In this document: positions 51,838-60,359 of the stretch, in pieces | How positions within the stretch are numbered: the stretch's first letter is position 1 | Layout: each line of letters begins with the position of its first letter | DNA from: Sulfobacillus thermosulfidooxidans DSM 9293 | GTDB lineage: Bacteria > Bacillota > Sulfobacillia > Sulfobacillales > Sulfobacillaceae | Reading direction: 5' to 3' | DNA length: 64,000 nt | Assembly: GCF_900176145.1 (NCBI RefSeq) | Contig: NZ_FWWY01000001.1 | Coordinates: 2,369,595-2,433,594 of the forward strand | The notes under the pieces: generated by a model | The model's database searches: none | What the model was told of the DNA's origin: nothing | The model's input: the letters and a program-made list of their open reading frames with translations, nothing else | Made by a program: the position numbers and the translations under genes

Positions 51838-52731
51838 TTAAAGACCCCTTATTATCCTGGCATTCAAGCGGCCTTGCATGATCTGTGGACCCAAACCAAC
51901 GAGTGGGGAAGACCATCCGCGGTCCCCGAAAGAATTGGCCAGTTCCAGAAAGGCGGTTGCACACTGTGTGGTTAGCCTCTGCCACGGGATCAAAGGATGC
52001 TTTTGACGGTATGATTCAATGATCTGGTATCCCAAGGCATATCCTGTCCATAAGGGGAGATGGAGTTCTGGGGAGCCAAAAAGCCACTGGCTGGCATCCT
52101 TCCCTTGTACAAAGAGGTGTTGACGATATAAAGGCCATAAATTTTCGGCATCTTGTAAGGTTAACAAGCGAGTCCACGGAACGGGCGCAGGTTTGGACAA
52201 CACATGTTCTGCAAAATGATCGGCGAGCCCTTCTAAAATCATGCGTTCGAGCAATGTTTCGTGTGCTTCGCTAAGGGTGAGGGCGTGAATGCGCCAATGA
52301 TGATGATATTCATGCGCGATGGTGGATTCGACAATGGGCAGAGAACAGGATTGGGGATAGATGACGAGCGAAATTTCGCCTTGATAGGTCGTAAATGCCG
52401 ACACGCCTTGCAGTTTATCCCGGCCAAATTCATCACCAGGATCCATGGGCCACAGTTTAATGGTTAAGGGATGAATTAACGGATATTGCCTGGTGATGTG
52501 ATGAAGACGTGCAGTCACAAAGTCTTGAATGCGGAGCGTGTTCAAGGCATCCAAAAGGGACTGAAGGGTGTCACCATCCGTGTCTAAAGACACACACCCA
52601 AACGCGGTTAACTCTTCCCATTGTAACGTCGAAACATTCAATGCCTGCAGCAATGATGACGGGGTCTTATAGGTTTTATGGCACCAATCTTCAAGAATAC
52701 TAAGAGTTGGATAAATGACAAAGGGATGCAT
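51838..52731 (-). CDS. DUF2268-like putative zinc protease
   Basis: A 297-residue protein with the zincin motif HEYHHHW (about 136-142) in STIAHEYHHHWRIH and a downstream ERMILEGLADHFAE helix, the layout of the DUF2268 predicted Zn-dependent proteases. ATG after AAAGGAACC. No signal peptide. The C-terminus (RLNARIIRGL) ends right at the deletion junction with the next gene and may not be native. Confidence 0.8.
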   Translation of the reverse strand: MHPFVIYPTLSILEDWCHKTYKTPSSLLQALNVSTLQWEELTAFGCVSLDTDGDTLQSLLDALNTLRIQDFVTARLHHITRQYPLIHPLTIKLWPMDPGDEFGRDKLQGVSAFTTYQGEISLVIYPQSCSLPIVESTIAHEYHHHWRIHALTLSEAHETLLERMILEGLADHFAEHVLSKPAPVPWTRLLTLQDAENLWPLYRQHLFVQGKDASQWLFGSPELHLPLWTGYALGYQIIESYRQKHPLIPWQRLTTQCATAFLELANSFGDRGWSSPLVGLGPQIMQGRLNARIIRGL

Positions 52732-52892
52732 AAATAGGTTCCTTTCTTTAGATCTTTAGACACAAAACAAAAGAGACAAAAATGAAACATTAGACCCGTC
52801 TTGCGACTGCCACGACATTCCGAAAATTCTTCATGACTTCTTGGCTACCTTGTGTTAGACTGAATCAAACGTAAAAGAGGTGTAGCAGAATT

Positions 52893-53762
52893 ATGGGTTT
52901 TCTCAATAGCACCCTGGATACCTTGTACCAGCGGCATTTGGAACTTAGCAACAAGGTCGACTGGGGTTATCATCGTTTATTGCCGTGGGAACGAGGACGC
53001 AATTTTATCGATGAACCATGGAATGAAAATCAAGGCACAATCTCCCCGGAATTGACGATGGCTGTTGAGACAGCCATGCTTACCGAGATCAATTTACCAT
53101 GGTTTACCACAGGATTGCAAGCAGTATTTGCTGACGCTCCCTCCGCTCTCAAGCATTTTATTCACACCTGGACGCGGGAAGAGGACCAACACGCTCGCAT
53201 TTTGGATGTCTATCTTCTTCTCAGTCGCAATGGGGATCCCGATATGCGTGATCACATTCGAAAAAATGTGATTCAGGCCGGGTGGCAAGCAGAAGCCACG
53301 GATCCTTTTGCGATGATGATTTATACGAGTTTGCAAGAACTGGCTACCCGTGTTTTTTATTTGAACTTAGCTCGAGCGGCCGAGGCGCAAGATCCGGTAT
53401 TGACGACGATATTGCGTGCGGTGGCCAAAGACGAGACCTTGCATTATGCCTTTTACCGTGATGCGGCAAAAGCCTACATTGAAGAGGATCCATCGCGCAT
53501 TGCCACGGTGTGCCGAGTGATTCCGCGCTTTGTGATGCCCGGATTCGGGATGCCAAATTTCCGCCAACGACTCAAAGTGATTGCGCAATATGCCAACTAT
53601 GGGGTGAAAGATTACTATCACAGCGTTTTGCGAGTCGTTTTAGAATTCTGGGGCATTTTGCAATATGACGTGTCAAGTAGTACGAAAGATGCTCGGCAAA
53701 CCTTGGATCGATATTTGTCTAAACTCGGGCGTGTCGCGCAACGAGAAACGGCACAAGCGTAA
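52893..53762 (+). CDS. Acyl-ACP desaturase-like diiron protein
   Basis: A 289-residue ferritin-like protein. Diiron ligands are visible as E65 (LTEINLPW), EEDQH (96-100), E149 (LQELATR) and the second pair DETLH (180-184). This matches the acyl-ACP desaturase (FA_desaturase_2) family rather than membrane desaturases. It would insert a double bond in acyl chains, relevant for membrane fluidity. ATG after AAAGAGGTG. Divergent from the DUF2268 gene. Confidence 0.87.
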   Translation: MGFLNSTLDTLYQRHLELSNKVDWGYHRLLPWERGRNFIDEPWNENQGTISPELTMAVETAMLTEINLPWFTTGLQAVFADAPSALKHFIHTWTREEDQHARILDVYLLLSRNGDPDMRDHIRKNVIQAGWQAEATDPFAMMIYTSLQELATRVFYLNLARAAEAQDPVLTTILRAVAKDETLHYAFYRDAAKAYIEEDPSRIATVCRVIPRFVMPGFGMPNFRQRLKVIAQYANYGVKDYYHSVLRVVLEFWGILQYDVSSSTKDARQTLDRYLSKLGRVAQRETAQA

Positions 53763-54100
53763 AGAATCCCGTTGCATCAAAGATATTCAGGCTCTCACGG
53801 ATGACATTTATTTGTGCATTGGCTGATGGGGTTGTCAGTTAATGTTCTTCAATGTTTGCACACCACGAGATTATCCTTCCATCGATTTGGTGCGCCGGTT
53901 CAGATCGTTGATTTTGCAATGGCTTCACCGAAAACCTAGGGTTCCCTAGGTATTTTTTTATATAATTCGTTATGTGAGAATCACGCGATGTACCTTCTTC
54001 CAAAAGTCAACAGTTTAAGCCGGGAATAAAAATCGTGAAATTTTCCTATAGTGTTGGGAATTTCTCTACAGCTCGAGGAAAAGGACGGTTCGAGGCGATG

Positions 54101-54589
54101 ATGGTCATTCAAAAAGCGAACGAACACGATGTCCTAGGGATTTGCCGTGTGTGCCAAGAATCCTATTGGGAAACGTACAGGGGGCTGCTGCCGTCATCTT
54201 ATATCACTCGGATTATCAACCAATTTTACCAACCGCCACGCATTCTGAGCGAAGTGAGGCGTCACGAATGGTGGGTCGCCAAGGACAATGATACCGTTCT
54301 TGGTGCAGGATCAGGAGGAATGACAGGAGCGGGTGTATGCGAGTTGTTTGTCCTTTATGTCGATATTTCGTGGCGCTATCACGGAATCGGATCCCGGTTG
54401 TTAGATGCCATTACAGAAGAATGCCGGGCTCAGGGAGCAAAAACTCAGTGGGTGTCCGTGACTCCTGGTAATCTCAAAGGTATTCCCTTCTACGAATCTC
54501 GGGGTTTTGTTTTTCAGGAAGTCATCCCGGCTTATGCTCAAATCGACGGAGAAAACTTGGTGTCCCTACGGTACATGCGCCGTATTTAA
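54101..54589 (+). CDS. GNAT-family N-acetyltransferase
   Basis: About 162 residues from ATG 54101 after GAGG; the frame extends to GTG 54035 without a good ribosome site. The GNAT core is visible: ELFVLYVDISWRYHGIGSRL followed by LDAITEECRAQGA, with the acetyl-CoA loop WRYHGIGSR, then a SVTPGNLKGIPFYESRGFV beta-bulge block. Substrate unknown. Confidence 0.82.
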   Translation: MVIQKANEHDVLGICRVCQESYWETYRGLLPSSYITRIINQFYQPPRILSEVRRHEWWVAKDNDTVLGAGSGGMTGAGVCELFVLYVDISWRYHGIGSRLLDAITEECRAQGAKTQWVSVTPGNLKGIPFYESRGFVFQEVIPAYAQIDGENLVSLRYMRRI

Positions 54590-54645
54590 GTTGCCGCTGG
54601 GAACTATCTAGCCCCTCATATACTTTTGTCTAAAGGGAGAGAACT

Positions 54646-54825
54646 ATGCCAGATAACGCATCACGGCCGGTGACGTGGCGACAGATCGTTTACAAAAGCC
54701 AACAAATGCATAGTCTTTTTGCCACCACCGTAACATTTGCCTGGTTTGCGATCTTGTGGATTTGGGGATCCGCTCTTCACCAGTCCCGCCATCTACGCCG
54801 ATTATTTCATAGACATCCCGAATAA
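54646..54825 (+). pseudogene. N-terminal fragment of a membrane protein
   Basis: ATG after AAAGGGAGAG encodes MPDNASRPVTWRQIVYKSQQ and one hydrophobic span, then stops after 59 residues. Near 54780 another frame continues with protein-like FTSPAIYADYFIDI, suggesting a frameshifted remnant of a larger membrane protein. Family not identified. Confidence 0.4.
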
Positions 54826-54911
54826 TTTTGAGAATAAGAATATCCGCGTAAACCCGTATTATTTAACAAGAATTGGAATGGCGTTGGAGCAGTTTACGCG
54901 GATGAGCCCAA

Positions 54912-56654
54912 TTATTCGACATGGCCTAATGTCGACGATTTATGATTGATGAGGGAAACTGCACGGTCTCGTAAGATGAATTTTTGTATCTTTCCTGAGC
55001 CTGTTAACGGCCAATCTTCTGCATTAACGAAAAAGATATATCGAGGGATTTTGAACCGGGCAAGAGAGTTCTGACACCAATTCCATAAATCTCGCCGACT
55101 CACGTCTGCTCCTTCATGGAGTTCAATAAATGCTGCGCCGATTTCAGTTGTCAACGGATCCGGGACGCCCACAACATAGGCTTGTTTGACAGCTGGATGC
55201 TGACTAAGAATTTCTTCGACTTCTTTGGGGGCTACATTTTCTCCAGATACTTTGAAGAGATCCTTACTGCGTCCTAAAAATTCAATATAGCCATGTTCAT
55301 CGATCCGTCCTAAATCTCCACTGCGAAACCAGCCGTCTTTGTCGAAAGCGGCCAAAGTTTCTTCTGATTTATTGTAATAACCGCGACTTACAATATTTCC
55401 TCGCACGGTCAATTCCCCAATACTGCCGGGAGGGAGGTCTTGGCCAGTGTCAGGATCAATGACTTTATATTCCACATTGGCACCGTCAAATTCTGGCAAC
55501 CCCGATACTCCGCCCGGTTTTATGCGGCCCACTCGGGTGACAACGACACTGATGGGATCACCGACCTCCGTATGCGTGGTGGAAGCGGTGACTTCTGTTC
55601 CACCGTAGCCTGTACAAATTTCAGTTAAGCCAAAAATGTCAACGGCTTTTTGCCAAACGGGTACAGGAGCAGGCGCTGCCGCACACATTAACGCATAAAG
55701 ATGAGACCAATCATAGCGATCCGCATCGGGGTGATTAACCAAACTAATGAGCATCGAGGGCACGCATAACACGTCGTGTACCTGGTATTGCGCCATCAAA
55801 GCAAGAGCTTGCGTGGGCTGAAATTGAGGTTGGAGAATGAGAGTTCCTCCAACAAATGAGGATGCTAAGACGCCTTCTTCGAGAGCAAAAACATGGTAAA
55901 GTGGTAAAGGTGTAAAAATTCGTCGGCCGTCTTCGAATGCTCGACTCAAACATGTACTGTATGCACAGCGAAGGAAGTTATCATGGGTTAACATGACTCC
56001 TTTAGGGTGCCCAGTTGATCCTGACGTATAGATAATTGCAGCGACTTCATCCGGGTAGCGACTCTGTCGCCATCGAGTTTCCAATTCGTCATCCGCAATC
56101 TTATTTCCTTCCGAAACAAAACGTTCCCAAGGCATAAACGGTGTGGCGTGGTTTATTTTGCTTGGTGTTGAAGACATCATGATGATGTGTTCGAGAGTTA
56201 GAGGACTGTGGGTATGGCGTGAGGCGTGCCACAATTCTTCGATTATGTGTTCGTGATCGATCCGGCCTATGTTGTCTTGAAAGATGAGGATGCGTACATC
56301 AGCTTGTTGAATAATGTAGTTTAGTTCATGCTGCAAGAGCATGGTATTCAGTGGGACGGCTACCGCTCCAACAATGTCGATGGCTATCCACAAAGTCATA
56401 AATTCAGGTTCATTGGGTAGTAATAAAGCGATGTGATCTCGCCTTCTTACCCCAAGAGCAAGCAATGCCTTGGCCAAGATCCACGCTTCATCCCATGTTT
56501 CTTGGTACGTCAGATTGCGCCTGGGGGAAACAAGAAAGGGGCGCTGCGAATACAGCTGCGTAACAGCATGCAAATGACGTGCAATGGTGCGGCGGGTCCA
56601 TGAGGGCACAAGGTTCATGAGATACCGCCGCCGGTCCTCTACAGGATGCACCAT
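54912..56654 (-). CDS. Fatty acid / acyl-CoA ligase (AMP-forming)
   Basis: A 580-residue class I adenylate-forming enzyme. Motif A8-type P-loop IIYTSGSTGHPKGVMLTHDN (about 209-228), YGGTEVTASTT, and FRSGDLGRIDEHGYIEFLGR (about 444-463), ending with the catalytic lysine in PLTGSGKIQKF. Substrate probably a medium- or long-chain fatty acid. GAAAGGA site eight bases before the ATG. The acyl-ACP desaturase gene nearby hints at lipid remodelling. Confidence 0.9.
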   Translation of the reverse strand: MVHPVEDRRRYLMNLVPSWTRRTIARHLHAVTQLYSQRPFLVSPRRNLTYQETWDEAWILAKALLALGVRRRDHIALLLPNEPEFMTLWIAIDIVGAVAVPLNTMLLQHELNYIIQQADVRILIFQDNIGRIDHEHIIEELWHASRHTHSPLTLEHIIMMSSTPSKINHATPFMPWERFVSEGNKIADDELETRWRQSRYPDEVAAIIYTSGSTGHPKGVMLTHDNFLRCAYSTCLSRAFEDGRRIFTPLPLYHVFALEEGVLASSFVGGTLILQPQFQPTQALALMAQYQVHDVLCVPSMLISLVNHPDADRYDWSHLYALMCAAAPAPVPVWQKAVDIFGLTEICTGYGGTEVTASTTHTEVGDPISVVVTRVGRIKPGGVSGLPEFDGANVEYKVIDPDTGQDLPPGSIGELTVRGNIVSRGYYNKSEETLAAFDKDGWFRSGDLGRIDEHGYIEFLGRSKDLFKVSGENVAPKEVEEILSQHPAVKQAYVVGVPDPLTTEIGAAFIELHEGADVSRRDLWNWCQNSLARFKIPRYIFFVNAEDWPLTGSGKIQKFILRDRAVSLINHKSSTLGHVE

Positions 56655-56835
56655 TCAAACCATCCTTTCCGCAAAAAGAATTCATTTCGCCATTTCCTTC
56701 CTGATTAGTTAAGTTCATGATGAATCGATTTGAATTATTTTTCAATATTACGATTTAGCACGACCTTGGCAGGAAATCGACAGGCCATCGCGAATTAAGT
56801 CTTAAATTATTTTTCTGTCGTGAGAGAGGATAAAA

Positions 56836-57159
56836 ATGCCACAATATAACAAATTGGTACGTGATAATATTCCCGAGATCATCAAAGCCACGGGGAAATC
56901 CTTCCGGACTCGCATACTTGATCCAGAAGAGAAAAAAGACATGCTGCAAGCCAAACTGCAAGAAGAATTACAAGAATATCTCACCGCAAGTACCGATGAA
57001 GCGGCTTTAGAAGAATTGGCGGATTTATTAGAAGTCATTGATGCATTAGCGGTAGTTCACGGGCGAACGTGGCAACAACTTCGACAAATTCAAGACGCAA
57101 AGCGTCAACATCGGGGAGGATTTTACCAGGGCATCTTTCTAATCGATGTCGATGATTAA
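56836..57159 (+). CDS. MazG-like / phosphoribosyl-ATP pyrophosphohydrolase-like NTPase
   Basis: A 107-residue all-helical protein beginning QYNKLVRDNIPEIIKATGKS. The metal-binding pattern EELQEYL followed by EELADLLEVIDAL (ExxE-12+-ExxD) is typical of the MazG superfamily. Proposed role: hydrolysis of non-canonical nucleoside triphosphates. Monocistronic. Confidence 0.85.
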   Translation: MPQYNKLVRDNIPEIIKATGKSFRTRILDPEEKKDMLQAKLQEELQEYLTASTDEAALEELADLLEVIDALAVVHGRTWQQLRQIQDAKRQHRGGFYQGIFLIDVDD

Positions 57160-57230
57160 TGGCACACGGGTCATGAAGGCTTCGATGATCTAAAAGATAA
57201 ATGCTAAATTGGGTTTTGAAAGCTTGAAAC

Positions 57231-57272
57231 GGCGAGAGGATCGCTGTCTTGTATGACAACGATCCTCTCGCC
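57231..57272. terminator. Perfect 13-bp hairpin after the MazG-like gene
   Basis: GGCGAGAGGATCG (57231-57243) and CGATCCTCTCGCC (57260-57272), with an inner TTGT/ACAA pairing. No T run; likely a processing or termination hairpin. Confidence 0.6.
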
Positions 57273-57274
57273 AT

Positions 57275-57306
57275 CCTCTATATGGGGAATCCTCTATATG
57301 GGGAAT
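57275..57306 (+). repeat. Perfect 16-bp tandem duplication
   Basis: CCTCTATATGGGGAAT occurs twice head to tail, directly after the hairpin. Probably a replication slippage product. No function inferred. Confidence 0.7.
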
Positions 57307-57560
57307 GCTACAAATATTACCTGTTTTCGCTGCTCGCTAGAGCGTTTTAACATATGTAGAATCTTTCTTTTATCTCCCATTATGAAACGCCACGAGACGT
57401 AACTTTAATCCGTGCGGAGCAATGGCGAGTAGGCCCCTTTATCCTACCTCGCTAAATTCCACTTACGTAGTGATGTCCAAAAAAGTTACTCAAAAACTTG
57501 TTAACATCCAGGACTTTTTCTTGTGTTTGCGATAACGTTACTGGTAAGTCCAAAAACTTC

Positions 57561-57578
57561 CATATGAGTTTTCATATG
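57561..57578. promoter_or_regulatory. CATATG repeat upstream of the paralogous pair
   Basis: CATATG occurs twice, 12 bases apart (57561-57566 and 57573-57578), forming an inverted and direct symmetric element 30 bases before the first gene. CAAAAACTT also occurs twice upstream (about 57494 and 57551). A possible operator; the remaining 57307-57560 shows nothing else. Confidence 0.35.
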
Positions 57579-57607
57579 ATGCGGTTTAATAAGGAGGAGA
57601 GATTTCG

Positions 57608-58234
57608 ATGGCTGATGAAACAGCGCGCCAACTTGATTATGAATTAGCGCGACTCATTGCCCGGCGCATAGCCTTCGACGAGGTATCCTTTCCTTCGCGG
57701 GATGTCATAAAAGCGTGGACAGAAGAACTCGAAATTCCCCATCACATTTTGTTCGCTGTTTTTGCCACCCTCGAAAGGAGTCAGAATAAAATTCCCCCAC
57801 CGGAAAAACGACCGGTAACAACCATTCATAACGTGGAGAATCAGGAAAATCCCATCGACGTATGGCCATTGATGTGGTCTGCATCGTGGTCGGAAGCGAC
57901 CTGTCTGTTAACGGTATCCTTTCAATATGCGACTCATTCGTTGGTTGAAGCCGTGATCTATTCTCTTAAGCCCTCATCATTTATCAAATTGGGTGCGGAG
58001 CTTAAGATTTCTGGAGGGGATCAAACTTATCAGGTCGTTCCCTTTCTGGGAAATCATAGACGCAACGACATCTATCACTGGATGGTCAGTCCTGCATTAC
58101 CCGCTAACTGGTTTGAATTAACGTGGACACTGAGTCCTGCTGAACCGGTAGAGTTTTTTCCGGAGCCACCACGTAATCGTTCCATTATCGCTATTGATGT
58201 GCCCAAACGCTTTCACCCGCGGGATCTTGCCTAA
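57608..58234 (+). CDS. Unknown protein, paralogue of the following gene
   Basis: A 208-residue soluble protein with a helical N-terminus (about 1-65) and a beta-rich C-terminal half with the blocks IYHWMVSPALPANWFELTWT and AEPVEFFP. The same blocks in similar order occur in the next gene (EWLIRPALPQRAKNLTWSV), so the two are diverged duplicates. ATG after AAGGAGGAG. No known family is recognised. Confidence 0.75.
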   Translation: MADETARQLDYELARLIARRIAFDEVSFPSRDVIKAWTEELEIPHHILFAVFATLERSQNKIPPPEKRPVTTIHNVENQENPIDVWPLMWSASWSEATCLLTVSFQYATHSLVEAVIYSLKPSSFIKLGAELKISGGDQTYQVVPFLGNHRRNDIYHWMVSPALPANWFELTWTLSPAEPVEFFPEPPRNRSIIAIDVPKRFHPRDLA

Positions 58235-58298
58235 AGCACAATCATCATAAAGACCGTGAAACATTGTGACAACCTTGGGAAGAAAGAAGGGAAATCTT

Positions 58299-58937
58299 AT
58301 GTGGATTGTCCGGCCTGGTGATACACCTTATGAACCGAGTGATGAATTACGCCAAATCGATCAGCAACTCGTTCAGCTAATCCAACGACGAAAGACCTGT
58401 CAAGATTTTGAGAATATACCCAATGTCAAAACACTCCGTCAATGGCTTGGAGAGGACAATGACGCTGTGGCGAGAAGTTTATGGATTTTTCGCATGCTAG
58501 GAAATCCCGATTTGGAGAAGGCTCCCGAAATATTAGAACCGGAACTTCCTGTGGACGCGGAATCCTTAATGTTGGAAGTCGAATGGGATCACTATCGCCT
58601 GCTCTTGACCCATACCATCCGTTATCAAGAATATAGTTTGGTGTTAAGCTACTTAACGAGTCAACAGGCCATAGAACAAGGACTCCTTCAAGTCACCCTA
58701 CAGATTGCTGGAGACAGTAGAAATTACCACGTAAAGGGACAATCGATGACATCCAATAATCAGTTCCTGTTCATTGAATGGCTTATAAGACCCGCCCTGC
58801 CACAGCGGGCTAAGAACTTGACATGGTCTGTTGTTCCATCCGAAAAGCCTATCTTTAACATTCGTTTTCCTGAAATGACCGTCCTAAGACCTTCTAGCCC
58901 GTTAAACTTTGTGCCATATTTGGCACCCGGTCTCTAA
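58299..58937 (+). CDS. Unknown protein, paralogue of the preceding gene
   Basis: About 212 residues from ATG 58299 (AAGGG seven bases upstream); the frame opens at GTG 58266. An N-terminal helix LRQIDQQLVQLIQRRKTC resembles the first helix of chorismate mutases but the rest does not. The C-terminal half parallels its neighbour. It follows the first gene by 64 bases and ends at a strong terminator. Function unknown. Confidence 0.75.
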   Translation: MWIVRPGDTPYEPSDELRQIDQQLVQLIQRRKTCQDFENIPNVKTLRQWLGEDNDAVARSLWIFRMLGNPDLEKAPEILEPELPVDAESLMLEVEWDHYRLLLTHTIRYQEYSLVLSYLTSQQAIEQGLLQVTLQIAGDSRNYHVKGQSMTSNNQFLFIEWLIRPALPQRAKNLTWSVVPSEKPIFNIRFPEMTVLRPSSPLNFVPYLAPGL

Positions 58938-58964
58938 ACCTCGAAATCTTTCATGGCGATCCAT

Positions 58965-59008
58965 AATAAAGAGAGTCGGCGGGTTACGGCTGAGTCTCTT
59001 TATTTTTT
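58965..59008 (+). terminator. Intrinsic terminator after the paralogous pair
   Basis: AATAAAGAGA (58965-58974) pairs with TCTCTTTATT (58995-59004), with further inner pairing, followed by TTTT. Located about 28 bases after the second gene. Confidence 0.85.
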
Positions 59009-59285
59009 CGCTCTTTTGAAAGTATTGACCGACTTATTATAGCCTATACCGGTCCCAAAACTCGATACCTTCCTTGTTCATTCTCGTCATGAGGATAGGC
59101 ATCGTGAGTTTTGCGATATTTTTCCTGTTGTGTGACATAGCTCAGTTTAGTGCTAAACTTTTTAACGAGAAATTGCACTGATGCTTATAGGATTTAGGAT
59201 GAATCATCTAGCGCGGGAGCATGAGTTCTAATAGCCCATGTTCTTGATATCGTCATTTTTAAGGGAATTGGGAGGGGATTGAACG

Positions 59286-60359
59286 GTGAATATGGGCAAT
59301 CCACTACCCCCGCCGGTGGCGGAGGCAGATTTTTATCGGTTATTTTGGATTCTTGCAATCATCACATTGACTATTGTTGTTGTCGCTTTATTTAGACGGC
59401 TACGCCTTCATCGTGAACACGACGGGGTCTCGTCATTCCCAGTGGCTTACGAATGGCTCGCCCGAGGACTGGGCGCGTTGTGGCTGTTAGATGGATTATT
59501 ACAAGCCCAACCACTCATGATCACTCGATTTATCGGGGGATTTTTAGCCCCATTAATTCAAGGACAACCCGCGTTGTTACGCAGTCTCATTGAGATTGGT
59601 GTACGCCTGTGGGGCATTAACCCAGTCATGTGGAATGAATTTGCCACTTGGATTCAAATCGACATCGGGTTATTGATTCTGTTAGGAAGTGTGGATAGCT
59701 GGCGACGTGTTGGCTTATGGCTCTCGGTGGCGTGGGGGCTGGTGGTGTGGATTGGCGGAGAAGCCATGGGAAGTCTCTTTAGTGGCGGATCGTGGTTAAG
59801 CGGCAGTCCGGGATCGGTCATTTTGTATGTCCTCCTCGCCTTCTTACTCTTGCTCTCTCCAAGCTTTTGGCAATCTTCTCGACCCACCAAAATTTTTCAG
59901 TATGGTTTGGCGGGCTTATGGGGCTTATCCGCGTTATTGCAAGCATGGCCGGCCTCGGGATTTTGGCAAGGTCAAAGTATGTCAGCTTATGTCTTGAGTA
60001 TGGCGGAAATGCCGCAACCGGGAATTTTTTCGGAACCTCTGTATGCCTGGGCAAATTCCTTAGCCGCTCATCCTGCCCTTTGGAATGCCGTGCTGGTGAT
60101 CACCTTCAGCATCCTAGCCATTTTATGGCTCATCCGGCCCAAATCGGTCGTTACGTGGTGGTTGACCGCGGTGGTGACCTTTGCCACGTGGTGGCTTGGG
60201 CAAGATTTTGGGGTTTTAGGGGGCATGGGGACCGATCCCAATAGCGGCGTGCTGGTGTTATTGTCTTTGGCTGTTTATGCACGCCTGGCAACGGTGCCCA
60301 TTTTCGGTCGAAGTCTTTTCATGGATTCGACGCCAGCGAAAGGGCGGACAATGTCATGA
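59286..60359 (+). CDS. Polytopic membrane protein with internal duplication (unknown family)
   Basis: A 357-residue protein with about nine to ten hydrophobic segments. Two related halves each begin with a similar pattern: GLGALWLLDGLLQAQP (about 59-74) and GLWGLSALLQAWPASGFWQG (about 210-229). A glycine/serine loop SGGSWLSGSPGSVILYVLL lies between. It is paralogous to the third gene of this operon. The arrangement is reminiscent of DoxX-like proteins, but I do not recognise a family. The stop overlaps the next start (ATGA). Confidence 0.8.
   Translation: MNMGNPLPPPVAEADFYRLFWILAIITLTIVVVALFRRLRLHREHDGVSSFPVAYEWLARGLGALWLLDGLLQAQPLMITRFIGGFLAPLIQGQPALLRSLIEIGVRLWGINPVMWNEFATWIQIDIGLLILLGSVDSWRRVGLWLSVAWGLVVWIGGEAMGSLFSGGSWLSGSPGSVILYVLLAFLLLLSPSFWQSSRPTKIFQYGLAGLWGLSALLQAWPASGFWQGQSMSAYVLSMAEMPQPGIFSEPLYAWANSLAAHPALWNAVLVITFSILAILWLIRPKSVVTWWLTAVVTFATWWLGQDFGVLGGMGTDPNSGVLVLLSLAVYARLATVPIFGRSLFMDSTPAKGRTMS

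Noticed and set aside
51703-51975. Plus-strand frame across the DUF2268/acetyl-CoA synthetase junction
   Set aside because: Antisense to two recognisable coding segments.
57275-57306. Tandem repeat considered as a CRISPR or VNTR array
   Set aside because: Only two adjacent copies without spacers; simple duplication explains it.
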